Shown here in pieces: positions 1 through 8,536 of a DNA stretch of 64,000 nt. The notes beneath the pieces are model-generated. The model did not search any database, was not told the DNA's origin, and saw only the letters and a list, made by a program, of their open reading frames with translations. The stretch is from positions 434,001 to 498,000 of the forward strand of contig NZ_JARHUC010000001.1 of the NCBI RefSeq assembly GCF_029223255.1, written 5' to 3'. This stretch comes from Albimonas marina (GTDB lineage Bacteria; Pseudomonadota; Alphaproteobacteria; Rhodobacterales; Rhodobacteraceae). The position numbers were made by a program, and so were the translations under genes. How positions within the stretch are numbered: position 1 is the stretch's first letter; the number at the start of each line of letters is the position of its first letter.

Positions 1-1413
1 GGGGACCGGGTCTCGATCCTCGCGGACAACTCGCACCGCTATGTCGAGCTGATCTACGCCTGCGCCTGGCTGGGGGCGGTGATCGTGCCGCTGAACCACC
101 GCCTGGCGGAGCCTGAGCTGGCGGCGATCCTGGAGGACGCCGGCGCCTCGGTGCTGCTGGCCGACGACGCGTATCTGCCGGTCGCGCGGCGGCTGGCCGA
201 GGGCGTCGCGGGCCTGCGCGAGGTGCTGCGCGCGGGCGACGGGCCGGGGCCGGCGGAGCTGGCCGACTACGAGGCGCGCCTCGCCGCCGCGCCGCGGATC
301 CCGCCCGCGGACGTGGGCATGCAGGACCTGGCGGGGATCTTCTACACCGGCGGCACCTCGGGCACGCCCAAGGGGGTGATGCACACCCACGCCAACCTGT
401 GGTTCATGGCCTTCAGCTACGCCACGATGATGGAGATGACCGAGGACACGGTCTCGCTGTGCTCGTCGCCGCTGTTCCACGTGGCGGCGACCTGCGCGCT
501 GATCCCTGCCTTCGTGGTGGGGGGCTGCGTGGTGGTGCTGCCCCGCTTCGACGCCGGCGAGGCGCTGGCCGCGATCGAGGCGCACGGCGTGACGCTGGCG
601 AACTTCGTGCCCTCGATGTTCCGGATGCTGCTCGACCACCCCTCGGTGGGCACGACCGACCTGCGCACGCTGCGGCAGCTGATCTACGGGGCCGCGCCGA
701 TGGCGCCGGCGCTGCTGGACGAGATCCTGGAGCGGTTCGAGGGGATCCGCATCCACCACGCCTACGGCATGACCGAGCTGACCGCCTGCATCACCATCCT
801 GCCCTCGAAGTGGAACCGGCCGGAGCATCGGGAGGCGGGGCGCTGGCGCTCGGCCGGGCAGTCGGTGCTGTCGTGCGACGTCGCGATCCACGACCCCGAC
901 GGCCGGACCCTGCCGCCGGGCGAGCGGGGCGAGATCGTCGCCCGCGGCCCGCTGGTGATGGCCGGTTACTGGAACCGGCCCGAGCAGACGGCCGAGGCCT
1001 TGCGCGGCGGCTGGATGCACACCGGCGACGTGGGCTGGATGGACGAGGACGGCTTCGTCTACGTGATCGACCGGCTGAAGGACATGATCATCTCGGGCGG
1101 GGAGAACGTCTACGCCTCGGAGGTCGAGGCGGCGATGCTGTCGCTGCCGGGCGTGAACATGGCCGCCGCCATCGGCGTGCCCCATCCCAAGTGGGGCGAG
1201 GCGGTGCACGGGGTGGTGGTGCTCGACCGCGGCGCGCGCCTGACCGAGGCCGAGATCATCGCCCACTGCCGCACCCGCATCGCCGGCTACAAGATCCCCC
1301 GCAGCGTCGCGTTCCGCGAGACGATGCCGATGAGCGGGGTGAACAAGATCCTCAAGCGTGAGCTGCTGCGCGATTACCTGGCCGCGCGCGAGGACCAGGC
1401 GATGGAGGCCTGA
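1..1413 (+). CDS. AMP-dependent acyl-CoA synthetase/ligase (5' truncated)
   Basis: Class I adenylate-forming enzyme. The family activates a carboxylic acid with ATP and then transfers it to CoA. The frame is already open at the first base of the window, so the N-terminus is missing; about 470 residues are visible. The phosphate-binding loop YTGGTSGTPKG, the YGMTE motif, the hinge region around TGDVGWMDEDGF and IDRLKDMIISGGENVYASE, and the C-terminal catalytic lysine in NKILKREL are all present, so the visible part looks functional. Substrate cannot be told; relatives act on medium- or long-chain fatty acids or aromatic acids. A strong hairpin follows, so it is probably transcribed separately from the ABC transporter downstream. 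Confidence 0.9.
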   Translation, partial: GDRVSILADNSHRYVELIYACAWLGAVIVPLNHRLAEPELAAILEDAGASVLLADDAYLPVARRLAEGVAGLREVLRAGDGPGPAELADYEARLAAAPRIPPADVGMQDLAGIFYTGGTSGTPKGVMHTHANLWFMAFSYATMMEMTEDTVSLCSSPLFHVAATCALIPAFVVGGCVVVLPRFDAGEALAAIEAHGVTLANFVPSMFRMLLDHPSVGTTDLRTLRQLIYGAAPMAPALLDEILERFEGIRIHHAYGMTELTACITILPSKWNRPEHREAGRWRSAGQSVLSCDVAIHDPDGRTLPPGERGEIVARGPLVMAGYWNRPEQTAEALRGGWMHTGDVGWMDEDGFVYVIDRLKDMIISGGENVYASEVEAAMLSLPGVNMAAAIGVPHPKWGEAVHGVVVLDRGARLTEAEIIAHCRTRIAGYKIPRSVAFRETMPMSGVNKILKRELLRDYLAAREDQAMEA

Positions 1414-1477
1414 GGCCGGGTCGCCTCGGATCGGGCGCGGCGAGACCCGCCGCGCCGGCTTCTCCTTGTCGGGCGAA

Positions 1478-1512
1478 ACGACGCCCCGCGCCGGACCGGC
1501 GCGGGGCGTCGT
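1478..1512 (+). terminator. Perfect 17-bp hairpin after the acyl-CoA ligase
   Basis: Arms at 1478-1494 and 1496-1512 are exact reverse complements (ACGACGCCCCGCGCCGG on the left), followed by CTTGCGT rather than a clean T-run. It most likely ends the upstream ligase transcript. Confidence 0.65.
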
Positions 1513-1668
1513 CTTGCGTCCGCGCGCGGGCTTGGCGTCGGCGCGAATCGGCGGCGGCGCCGGTCCTTGTCCGGGGAAAGTCCGGGGGCCGAGGCGCGCG
1601 CGGGGACCGCGGAACCGACTGGGGACGCGTGAAAACGCTCCGAGCGGCCGCGGGGGCGGCGGTATCGC

Positions 1669-1698
1669 TTGACAGAAAGGTCCGGACGAAGGTTAACT
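1669..1698 (+). promoter_or_regulatory. Candidate sigma70-type promoter for livF
   Basis: A consensus TTGACA at 1669-1674 is followed after 18 bp by TTAACT (1693-1698, 4 of 6 matches to TATAAT), in an AT-rich island that is unusual here. It lies 50-80 bp before the livF start. The 334-bp gap from 1414 otherwise holds only the hairpin and a small palindrome at 1709-1719. Confidence 0.45.
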
Positions 1699-1708
1699 TA
1701 TTTCAAGT

Positions 1709-1719
1709 CGATAGCATCG
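1709..1719. promoter_or_regulatory. Small 4-3-4 palindrome between promoter and livF
   Basis: CGAT-AGC-ATCG is a perfect 4-bp inverted repeat around 3 bp, placed just downstream of the candidate promoter, where a repressor could act. It resembles the GTAT-TGC-ATAC palindrome before the penicillin acylase gene. The IclR regulator encoded in this locus is a possible binder (inference). Confidence 0.25.
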
Positions 1720-1747
1720 CAGAACAATACGAGGCCGATCCCCGCCG

Positions 1748-2497
1748 ATGACCTCCGCCGCTCAAGCCCATGCCGCCGCCGGCACGCCGCTGCTGGACGT
1801 GTCCGGCCTCGCCTACGACTACGGCGGGGTGCACGCGGTTCAGGACTGCGCCTTCTCCGCCCCCGCCGGGCGCATCGTCGCGCTGATCGGCGGCAACGGG
1901 GCGGGCAAGACCACCTCGGTGCAGTGCGTGGCGGGAACCCTGAAGCCCCGCGCCGGCAAGATCGTCTTCGACGGCGAGGACGTGACCGACCTGCCCGCCC
2001 ACGAGACGGTGGAGCGGGGCCTGGCGCTGGTGCCCGAGGGGCGGCTGGTGTTCCAGCAGCTGACGGTGCACGAGAACCTGCTGATCGCCGGCCGCGTGCA
2101 GCGCGCCCGCGCCGACGTCTCGGCCAATCTCGACAAGGTCTACGCCCTGTTCCCGCGGCTGAAGGAACGGCGCGCCCAGCATGCCGGCTCGCTCTCGGGC
2201 GGGGAGCAGCAGATGCTGGCGATCGGGCGGGGGCTGATGACCAACCCGCGCCTGCTGATCCTGGACGAGCCCTCGCTGGGGCTGTCGCCGATCCTGGTCT
2301 CGACGATCTTCAAGCTGATCGGGGACCTGAACGCGCAGGGCATCACCATCCTGATCGTCGAGCAGAACCTCCACCAGACGCTGGCCATCGCCGACCACGC
2401 CTACGTCCTCGAGAAGGGGCGGGTGGCGCGCGAGGGCGGCGGCAAGGAGCTGCTGAACGATCCCGCCGTGAAGGCGGCCTATCTCGGCGTCGCCTGA
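1748..2497 (+). CDS. livF: Branched-chain amino acid-type ABC transporter, ATP-binding protein LivF
   Basis: One of two ATPases that power a LivFGHM-type importer at the inner membrane. 249 residues, the usual LivF length. Walker A GGNGAGKTT is at residues 48-56, the signature LSGGEQQ near 144, Walker B LLILDEPSLG near 163-172 and the switch histidine region in IVEQNLHQT. It is first in the transporter operon, ahead of the binding protein, and separated from it by 113 bp. The ATG sits about 50 bp after a candidate promoter. Despite the family name, members import many small amides, acids and amino acids, so the transported compound is open. Confidence 0.95.
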   Translation: MTSAAQAHAAAGTPLLDVSGLAYDYGGVHAVQDCAFSAPAGRIVALIGGNGAGKTTSVQCVAGTLKPRAGKIVFDGEDVTDLPAHETVERGLALVPEGRLVFQQLTVHENLLIAGRVQRARADVSANLDKVYALFPRLKERRAQHAGSLSGGEQQMLAIGRGLMTNPRLLILDEPSLGLSPILVSTIFKLIGDLNAQGITILIVEQNLHQTLAIADHAYVLEKGRVAREGGGKELLNDPAVKAAYLGVA

Positions 2498-2610
2498 CGG
2501 CGCCCGCTCGACCCGGGCGACCCCTCGCGGGCCGGCCGGAGCAACCGATCCCCGGATCGACGCATCCGCCGCCGACAGGACGGCGGAGCGGACCCAGCAA
2601 GGAGGCGACC

Positions 2611-3843
2611 ATGCATAGACGCACGCTGCTCAAGGCCGGCGCGGCCCTCGCCGCGACCACCGCCCTCGGCGCCCCGCTCGTGGCGCGGGCCCAGGCCAAG
2701 ACCATCACCTTCGGCGGCTCGATCCCGATGACGGGCAAGGCGGCCGAGACCGGGCTGAACGTGCTGCGCGGCTACGAGGCGGCCGTGAAGTTCGTGAACG
2801 AGGAGATGGGCGGCGTCGAGATCGGCGGCGAGACCCACCAGGTCGAGCTGAGCCTGTTCGACGACGCCTCCGACCCCTCGCGCGCCGCGACGCTGATCCA
2901 GCGGCAGGTGGACGAGGGCGTGGGCTTCTTCCTGGGCTCCTTCGGGTCGGGCATCGTGCTGCCGACCTGCTCGATCACCGAGGCCGCGGGCCGGCTGATG
3001 GTGCAGGCGGGCGGCGGCTCGGACCAGATCTTCACCCAGGGGCGCAAGCGCGTCTTCGGGATCTTCCCGCGCGCCTCGCGCCAGTTCGTCTCCTCCGTGA
3101 ACATGTTCAAGGAGATGGATCCGGCGGTCGAGACCGTGTCGATCATCTACACCAACGACCCGTTCTCCAAGTTCCAGGCCGACGGCGCCAAGAAGGAGAT
3201 CGAGGCGCAGGGGATGAAGGTGCTCGACTTCATCGACCTGCCGGCCGAGGTCGCCGACGTCACCAACGTGCTGACCACGATCCGCGACTCGAACCCCGAC
3301 GTGCTGGTGTGCACCACGCATGACCAGACCTCGATCCTGATCGCGCGCCAGATGGTGTCCACCGACACCAACGTGAAGATGCTCTACCAGACCCTCGGGC
3401 CGCAGACCGAGGCCTACGGCAAGGCGCTGGGCAAGTACGCGGTCGGCGCGGTGACGCAGGCCTACTGGGACGCCTCGGCCCCCTACAAGGGCGAGTGGTT
3501 CGGTTCGGCCCAGGGCTTCGCGGACTACTACGCGGCGAACTTCGACCGGCCGCTGGCCTATCACATGGCCTCGGGCGCCTCGTGCATCGTGACCTACCTC
3601 GAGGCGGCGAAGCAGGCGGGGACGCTGGAGCTGGACGCGGTGCGCGACGCGCTGGCCGCGATCGACTTCGAGTGCTTCTACGGCCGCATCAAGTTCACCC
3701 CCGAGGGCGACGGCGACCCGTCCCTGCTGGGGCCGATGCTGATGCAGCGCCAGGGCGAGCACGAGATGGCGATCATCTCGCCGAAGGGCGCCGCCACCGG
3801 CGAGCCGATCTACCCCGCCCCGGCCTGGTCCGAGCGCGGCTGA
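2611..3843 (+). CDS. ABC transporter periplasmic substrate-binding protein (LivJ/K family, type I fold)
   Basis: Periplasmic receptor that should deliver the solute to the LivHM permease. 410 residues. The N-terminus has a twin-arginine-like signal: HRRTLLKAG, a hydrophobic stretch, and a likely cleavage site after VARAQA near residue 30. The mature protein opens with the family pattern ITFGGSIPMTGKAAETG and continues as a two-lobed Peripla_BP_6 protein. The start was placed at the ATG preceded by AAGGAGG (2599-2605); the open frame extends upstream only because of GC bias. It lies between livF and livH. Ligand specificity is not readable from sequence; the operon suggests an amide, imide or hydantoin-like compound. 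Confidence 0.93.
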   Translation: MHRRTLLKAGAALAATTALGAPLVARAQAKTITFGGSIPMTGKAAETGLNVLRGYEAAVKFVNEEMGGVEIGGETHQVELSLFDDASDPSRAATLIQRQVDEGVGFFLGSFGSGIVLPTCSITEAAGRLMVQAGGGSDQIFTQGRKRVFGIFPRASRQFVSSVNMFKEMDPAVETVSIIYTNDPFSKFQADGAKKEIEAQGMKVLDFIDLPAEVADVTNVLTTIRDSNPDVLVCTTHDQTSILIARQMVSTDTNVKMLYQTLGPQTEAYGKALGKYAVGAVTQAYWDASAPYKGEWFGSAQGFADYYAANFDRPLAYHMASGASCIVTYLEAAKQAGTLELDAVRDALAAIDFECFYGRIKFTPEGDGDPSLLGPMLMQRQGEHEMAIISPKGAATGEPIYPAPAWSERG

Positions 3844-3966
3844 TCCGAGCCGCGGGCGGCGGAGGGAGCCTCCCCCCGCCGCCCGTCTCGCGCCGCCTGA
3901 CCCGACCCCTGCGCCGACCCCGGACCTGACCCCGGCCCGCCGCGGGCCCGAGACGAAAGAGACCCC

Positions 3967-4845
3967 GTGAGCCTCTTCCTGCAGACCACGATCAACGGCC
4001 TGGTGCTGGGCGGGATCTACTCGCTCGCCGCGATCGGCTTCTCGCTGATCTTCGGCGTGATCGGCATCGTGAACCTGACCCACGGCATCTTCGTCGTGGC
4101 CGGCGCCTACCTGGCGATGATCCTGTTCGACGCCGCCGGCGTCGACCCCCTGCTGGGGATCGTGCCCATCGGCGCGATCCTGTTCATGGTGGGCTACGCC
4201 TACCAGCGCACGGTGATCCACTGGGCGATCTCGCGCGCCTCGGTCGAGGCGTCGCTGGTGGTGACCTTCGGCATGGCGATGGTGTTCCGCAACCTGCTCC
4301 AGCTGTGGTTCGGGCCGGACGTGCAGACCATCACGCCGTCCTACAGCTTCGACAGCGTCTCGATCGGCGTGGTGCGGGTGGACATGGTGCGGCTGGCGGC
4401 GCTGGGCGCCTCGATGCTGATCCTGCTGAGCCTGACCCTGATGCTGGCGCGCACCCATTTCGGCCGCGCGATGCGCGCCGTCGCCCAGCAGCCGCTGGCC
4501 GCGGCCCTGTCGGGGCTGAACGTGAAGCGCATCCACGGGCTGACCTTCGGGGTCTCGGCCGCGCTCGCCGGCGCCTCGGGCGCGATCATCGGCATCGTGC
4601 AGCCGTTCTCGGCCTCCTCCGAGGTGGCCTGGACGCTGAACGCCTTCATCGTGGTGGTGCTGGGGGGCATCGGCTCGCCGGCCGGCGCGCTGGTCGGCGG
4701 CCTCGTGCTGGGTCTGATCAACGCCTACACCGCCACCTACGTCGGCCCCGCGCTGACCCAGGCGATGATGTTCCTGGTCCTGGTGATCATGCTGCTCGCC
4801 CGCCCGCAGGGCATTCTGGGCAACGCCTACGGAGAATCCCGATGA
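3967..4845 (+). CDS. livH: Branched-chain amino acid-type ABC permease LivH
   Basis: Inner-membrane permease subunit of the Liv-type importer. 292 residues, typical for LivH, with about eight hydrophobic segments and the conserved opening QTTINGLVLGGIYSLAAIGF. The C-terminal part contains the family loop VVLGGIGSPAGALVGG, which contacts the ATPase. It starts with GTG and overlaps the next gene by 4 bp (ATGA), so translation of livH and livM is coupled. Confidence 0.94.
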   Translation: MSLFLQTTINGLVLGGIYSLAAIGFSLIFGVIGIVNLTHGIFVVAGAYLAMILFDAAGVDPLLGIVPIGAILFMVGYAYQRTVIHWAISRASVEASLVVTFGMAMVFRNLLQLWFGPDVQTITPSYSFDSVSIGVVRVDMVRLAALGASMLILLSLTLMLARTHFGRAMRAVAQQPLAAALSGLNVKRIHGLTFGVSAALAGASGAIIGIVQPFSASSEVAWTLNAFIVVVLGGIGSPAGALVGGLVLGLINAYTATYVGPALTQAMMFLVLVIMLLARPQGILGNAYGESR

Positions 4846-5807
4846 GCCGCCCCCTCGCCCTCCTCCTCGCGGTCGCGGCGGCGGTGGTCGTCGCCCTGCT
4901 GCCCCAGGCGCTGGGCCCGTTCCACATCCGCGTCCTGCAGTTCTTCTTCTTCGCCGCCGCCACGGCGGTGGCCTGGAACATCCTGGGCGGCTACGCCGGG
5001 TACTGGAGCTTCGGGCACACCGTCTCGATCGGCATGGGCGCCTTCGCGGCCGCGCATTTCGGGCTGATCTTCGGCCAGGCCGCGGGGCCCTGGGGGATGA
5101 TCCTGCCGGTGCTGGCGGGCGCGCTCGTCTCGGGCCTGTTCGCGCTGGTGATCGCCTATCCGCTGCTGAGGCTACGGGGCACCTACTTCGCCATCGCCAT
5201 GCTGGGCGTCAGCCAGGTGGTGGCGGAGCTCGCCAACAACCTCTCGGTCTTCCAGGGGGGCGTGGGGCTGTTCCTGCCCTCGCCCGTCCCCTCGGGCATG
5301 GCGCCGGAGCGGTTCTACTACTACGCCTTCGCCTTCCTGCTGGGGCTGTGCCTGGTGATCTCCTGGGCCGTCAAACGCTCCAAGTTCGGCTACGCGCTGC
5401 TGGCGATCCGCGAGGACGAGGACACCGCCCAGATGCTGGGCGTGGCGACCGAGCGCTACAAGATCGCGGCCTTCGTGCTGTCGGCGACGCTGGTGGGCGT
5501 GCTGGGGGCGGTCTACGGCTACTCGCTGGGGTATTTCACCACCTACTCGGTGTTCCGCCTCGACTTCTCGCTGAACATGATCGTGTTCTGCCTGATCGGC
5601 GGCATCGGCACCCTGTTCGGGCCGGTGATCGGGGCGGCGGTGCTGCTGTTCCTGACCAACGTGCTGCTGTCGGACTTCCTGGACATCCACCTGATGCTGA
5701 CCGGCGCGCTGGTGGTGGCGGTGATCCTGCTGATGCCGGGCGGCATCCTGCGGGCCGGCGCCACGCTGCCCTGGAAGCGCCGCGCCAAGAAGGAGGCCCG
5801 CGCATGA
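4842..5807 (+). CDS. livM: Branched-chain amino acid-type ABC permease LivM
   Basis: Second inner-membrane permease subunit. 321 residues with eight to nine membrane segments, the LivM signature GYAGYWSFGHTVSIGMGAF, and the ATPase-contact loop FCLIGGIGTLFGPVIGAA. The last residues are basic (LPWKRRAKKEARA), as expected for a cytoplasmic tail. Its ATG overlaps the livH stop and its stop overlaps the livG ATG, in each case through ATGA, showing strict coupling of three transporter genes. Confidence 0.94.
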   Translation: MSRPLALLLAVAAAVVVALLPQALGPFHIRVLQFFFFAAATAVAWNILGGYAGYWSFGHTVSIGMGAFAAAHFGLIFGQAAGPWGMILPVLAGALVSGLFALVIAYPLLRLRGTYFAIAMLGVSQVVAELANNLSVFQGGVGLFLPSPVPSGMAPERFYYYAFAFLLGLCLVISWAVKRSKFGYALLAIREDEDTAQMLGVATERYKIAAFVLSATLVGVLGAVYGYSLGYFTTYSVFRLDFSLNMIVFCLIGGIGTLFGPVIGAAVLLFLTNVLLSDFLDIHLMLTGALVVAVILLMPGGILRAGATLPWKRRAKKEARA

Positions 5808-6544
5808 CAGAGATCATCCTCGAAGGCGTCGGCGTCACCAAGCGCTTCCGCGGGCTGACCGCCACCGACCACGTCGACTTCGCCATCCCCAAGGGCGCGA
5901 TCTACGGGCTGATCGGGCCCAACGGCGCCGGCAAGTCGACGCTGTTCAACCTGATCACCGGCTATCACCCGCTGTCCGAGGGCAAGATCCTGTTCAAGGG
6001 CCGCGACCTCGCCGGGATGCCGATCTACAAGCGCAACCAGTTCGGCATGGCGCGGGCCTTCCAGATCTCGAAGCCCTTCCCGGCCCTGACGGTGCGCGAG
6101 AACGTGGGCGTGGGCGCCCTGTTCGGGCGGCCGGACCGGGGCGACACCTCCCGCGTGGCCGACCGGGCGATGGAGATCGCGGGGATCTCGGACCTCGCCT
6201 CCCGCCGCGCCGACGCGCTGACGGTGGGCGAGCTGCGCAAGCTGGAGATCGCGCGCGCGGTGGCCACGGGCCCCGACCTGCTGCTGGCCGACGAGCCCTG
6301 CGCCGGCCTGAACCCGTTCGAGACCGAGGAGATGGTGCAGTGCCTGCGCAACGTGCGCGAGGCCGGCGCCACCGTCTGGCTGGTCGAGCACGACATGAAG
6401 GCCGTGACCTCGATCTGCGACCGGATCCTGGTGATCGACGCCGGCAAGCGCCTGGCCGAGGGCACGCCGACCGAGGTCGTCAACGATCCCGCCGTGATCG
6501 CCGCCTACCTGGGCGTGCCGGCGGACGCCCCCGCCGGGGCCTGA
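5804..6544 (+). CDS. livG: Branched-chain amino acid-type ABC transporter, ATP-binding protein LivG
   Basis: Second ATPase of the importer, 246 residues. Walker A GPNGAGKST is at residues 38-46. The signature is the degenerate LTVGELRKLE near 140, a form seen in LivG proteins in place of LSGGQ, and Walker B is LLLADEPCAGL. The family insert FQISKPFPALTVRENV after Walker A is present. It is the last structural transporter gene, followed after 122 bp by the IclR regulator on the same strand. Confidence 0.94.
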   Translation: MTEIILEGVGVTKRFRGLTATDHVDFAIPKGAIYGLIGPNGAGKSTLFNLITGYHPLSEGKILFKGRDLAGMPIYKRNQFGMARAFQISKPFPALTVRENVGVGALFGRPDRGDTSRVADRAMEIAGISDLASRRADALTVGELRKLEIARAVATGPDLLLADEPCAGLNPFETEEMVQCLRNVREAGATVWLVEHDMKAVTSICDRILVIDAGKRLAEGTPTEVVNDPAVIAAYLGVPADAPAGA

Positions 6545-6666
6545 GCGGCCCGGGGCGTGCAGCCCCTTCCCCCGGCCCGGGCGCGCGCCCGGGCCGACGT
6601 CGTCCCGGCGCGATGCTTTCCAGGCGCCTGCGTCCGCCTCGCGCGGCCTCGACTTTCAGGATTTCC

Positions 6667-7455
6667 ATGAACCAGGCTTCCCGCTTTCCCCCCGTCGACG
6701 AGCGCCTGTTCCTGCAGTCGGTCAGCCGCGCCATCGACGTGATCGAGGCCTACGCCGCCTCGCCCCGGCCGATGTCGCTGACCGAGATCGCGCGCGCCGC
6801 GGGCATCAACAAGTCCGCCGCCCAGCGCATCGGCCAGACCCTGCTGGCGCGGGGCTACCTGGAGCAGGCGCCCAACGGCAGCCTGGCGCTGGGCCGGCGG
6901 CTGCTGGACCGGGGCTTCGACTACCTGCGCTCCAACGCGCTGATCGAGCGGGCGACGCCGGTGCTGATCGACCTGCGCAAGGAGGCGGACGAGCGGATCG
7001 ACTTCTCGCTGTTCGACGCCGACCACGACAACCTGTCGATCATGTACGCGATCCGCCTGCAGTCGAAGCGGGAGACGTTCTACGCGACGCTCGCCGGGCG
7101 GCGGCAGCCGACCTTCGCGACCTCCGGCGGGCGGGCGTGCCTCGCGATGCTGGCCGAGGACGAGGTGGACGACATCCTCGCCCGCTCGACCCTGACGCCG
7201 CTGACGCCGCGCACGCTGACCGACCCGGACGCGATCCGCGAGGCGGTGGAGGAGGCGCGGCGCGACGGCCATTCGCTGGCCGTCGAGCAGGCGCTGCTGG
7301 GGGAGGTGGCGCTGGCCGCGGCGGTGCGGGGGCCCGACGGGCGGCCGGTGGGGGCGATCCACATCGCCGGCTCGCTGGCGGAGTGGGAGCCCGAGCGCTT
7401 CCGCGCCCGTTTCGCGCCGCTGGCGGTGGCCGCGGCGACGGCGCTTCACGGCTGA
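6667..7455 (+). CDS. IclR-family transcriptional regulator
   Basis: Probable local regulator of the transporter and the hydrolase operon. 262 residues. An N-terminal winged helix-turn-helix (about 15-80) includes MSLTEIARAAGINKSAAQRI as the recognition region. It is followed by the IclR effector domain, with RIDFSLFDADHDNLSIMYAI and the ATSGGRACLAMLAEDEVDDI segment characteristic of the family. The start is the ATG at the head of MNQASRFPPVDERLF; upstream in-frame sequence has no family similarity. IclR proteins usually bind short palindromes near the genes they adjoin; candidate sites are described before livF and in the divergent promoter at 8.4 kb. Ligand unknown. Confidence 0.93.
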   Translation: MNQASRFPPVDERLFLQSVSRAIDVIEAYAASPRPMSLTEIARAAGINKSAAQRIGQTLLARGYLEQAPNGSLALGRRLLDRGFDYLRSNALIERATPVLIDLRKEADERIDFSLFDADHDNLSIMYAIRLQSKRETFYATLAGRRQPTFATSGGRACLAMLAEDEVDDILARSTLTPLTPRTLTDPDAIREAVEEARRDGHSLAVEQALLGEVALAAAVRGPDGRPVGAIHIAGSLAEWEPERFRARFAPLAVAAATALHG

Positions 7456-7492
7456 CGTCTCGCGTCCCCGGGACTGGGGACCGGGGCGCGAG

Positions 7493-7524
7493 GGGGGCGG
7501 CGGGGAGGGGTCCCCGCCGCCCCC
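7493..7524. terminator. Bidirectional hairpin between iclR and the deacetylase gene
   Basis: A perfect 14-bp stem (7493-7506 with 7511-7524, loop GGGG) lies between two convergent genes. On the plus strand it is followed by GCGCGTTTC. It is a likely shared terminator. Confidence 0.6.
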
Positions 7525-7551
7525 GCGCGTTTCAGGCGGGGGCGGGCCGGA

Positions 7552-8385
7552 TCAGACCTTGCCCTCGGCCTCCAGCTTCGCCCAGGCCTCGGCCACGTCG
7601 GCGCCGGTGGCGAACCACACGTCGGGGAAGGTGCGGATGAAGGCGATCATTTCCCGCAGCAGGGCGATGCGCGACGGACGCCCGGTGACCTGCGGATGCA
7701 TCACCAGGTCGAACAGGCCGCCCCAGCGGTAGATCTCGCGGAACTCCTCCTTCCACACCTCGAGGATGTGGGAGTTGGTGAACAGCGGCCGTGGCGAGGC
7801 GATCGAGAACAGCGCGAAGGGCGCGTCATCCAGCGACCAGTGCCAGGGCAGCTCGATCGGCCCCCTGGAGCCGTCGGGCAGGATGTGCCGGTAAGGGTTG
7901 ATGTCGTCCATCAGCGAGGTGTCGTAGAGCAGCCCGTGCTTGGCCTGCGTCGCCAGCAGCCCGGCCGAGACCTCGCCGGCCGGCGAGCGGAAGCCCTTTG
8001 GCTTCACGCCCACGATCTCCAGCGAGGCGAGACCCTTCTCGAACTCCTCGGCCTCGGCGGCGGGATCGTCGGAGACCCACTTGTGGGAATAGGAGTGGTG
8101 GCCGACCTCGTGACCCTCCTTGAGGATCATCTCCACTTTGTCCGTATGATTCTCGACGGTCCAGCCGGGGACGAAGAAGGTGGCGGGGACCTCCTCCTCC
8201 GACAGCAGCTCCAGGATCTTGGGCACGCCGGTGGTGGCGCCGTAGCGGCCCTGCGAGAGCACGCCGGGGCGCTGGCGGTTGCGCTCGTCGCGGCCGGTCC
8301 ACAGGGTTTCGGCGTCGAAGTCGAAAGTCAGCATGACGGCGCATTTCGCGCCTCCGGGCCAGGCGACGCTCTTGTCGTGCTTCAT
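7552..8385 (-). CDS. Polysaccharide deacetylase-family (PuuE/HpPgdA-like) metal-dependent amidohydrolase
   Basis: NodB-fold carbohydrate esterase-4 type hydrolase, 277 residues, without a signal peptide, so probably cytoplasmic. Motif 1 is LTFDFDAETLW (the Asp pair), motif 2 is the metal-binding GHHSYSH, and motif 3 is GFRSPAGE. The extended start FDAETLW and the ending DVWFATGADVAEAW place it in the branch with the H. pylori PgdA-type protein, allantoinase PuuE and a described Pseudomonas cyclic imide hydrolase, rather than with secreted chitin or peptidoglycan deacetylases. It diverges from the penicillin acylase-hydantoinase operon across 151 bp. By context it is more likely an imide- or ring-opening hydrolase than a cell-wall enzyme (inference). 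Confidence 0.88.
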   Translation of the reverse strand: MKHDKSVAWPGGAKCAVMLTFDFDAETLWTGRDERNRQRPGVLSQGRYGATTGVPKILELLSEEEVPATFFVPGWTVENHTDKVEMILKEGHEVGHHSYSHKWVSDDPAAEAEEFEKGLASLEIVGVKPKGFRSPAGEVSAGLLATQAKHGLLYDTSLMDDINPYRHILPDGSRGPIELPWHWSLDDAPFALFSIASPRPLFTNSHILEVWKEEFREIYRWGGLFDLVMHPQVTGRPSRIALLREMIAFIRTFPDVWFATGADVAEAWAKLEAEGKV

Positions 8386-8474
8386 TCGTCGGATCCTCCG
8401 TCTTGGGCTCGTCCTGGGCGCGGCCGCGGGGGGCGCGCCAGGCGGCGCGAGTCTCAGGCTAAATCAATTCATTC

Positions 8475-8516
8475 GTATTGCATACCACCATGTCTGTCCC
8501 TAGCATTGTCCAGACA
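8475..8516. promoter_or_regulatory. Palindromes in the divergent deacetylase/penicillin acylase promoter
   Basis: Two inverted repeats lie in the only AT-rich stretch of the 151-bp divergent spacer. The first is GTAT-TGC-ATAC at 8475-8485. The second is TGTCTG (8491-8496) paired with CAGACA (8511-8516). Both are close to the Shine-Dalgarno sequence of the + strand operon (GAGGAGG at 8526-8532). They fit an operator serving both directions, perhaps for the IclR protein 1 kb away. Confidence 0.4.
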
Positions 8517-8536
8517 GAAACCTGCGAGGAGGCGTC

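Noticed and set aside
1669-2610. In-frame 5' extension of the substrate-binding protein
   Set aside because: It overlaps livF in another frame, is Arg-rich without homology, and a strong AAGGAGG plus signal peptide mark the true start at 2611.
2479-4536. Long minus-strand frame across the binding protein and livH
   Set aside because: Shadow of two clear transporter genes; no signal, domain or ribosome-binding site.
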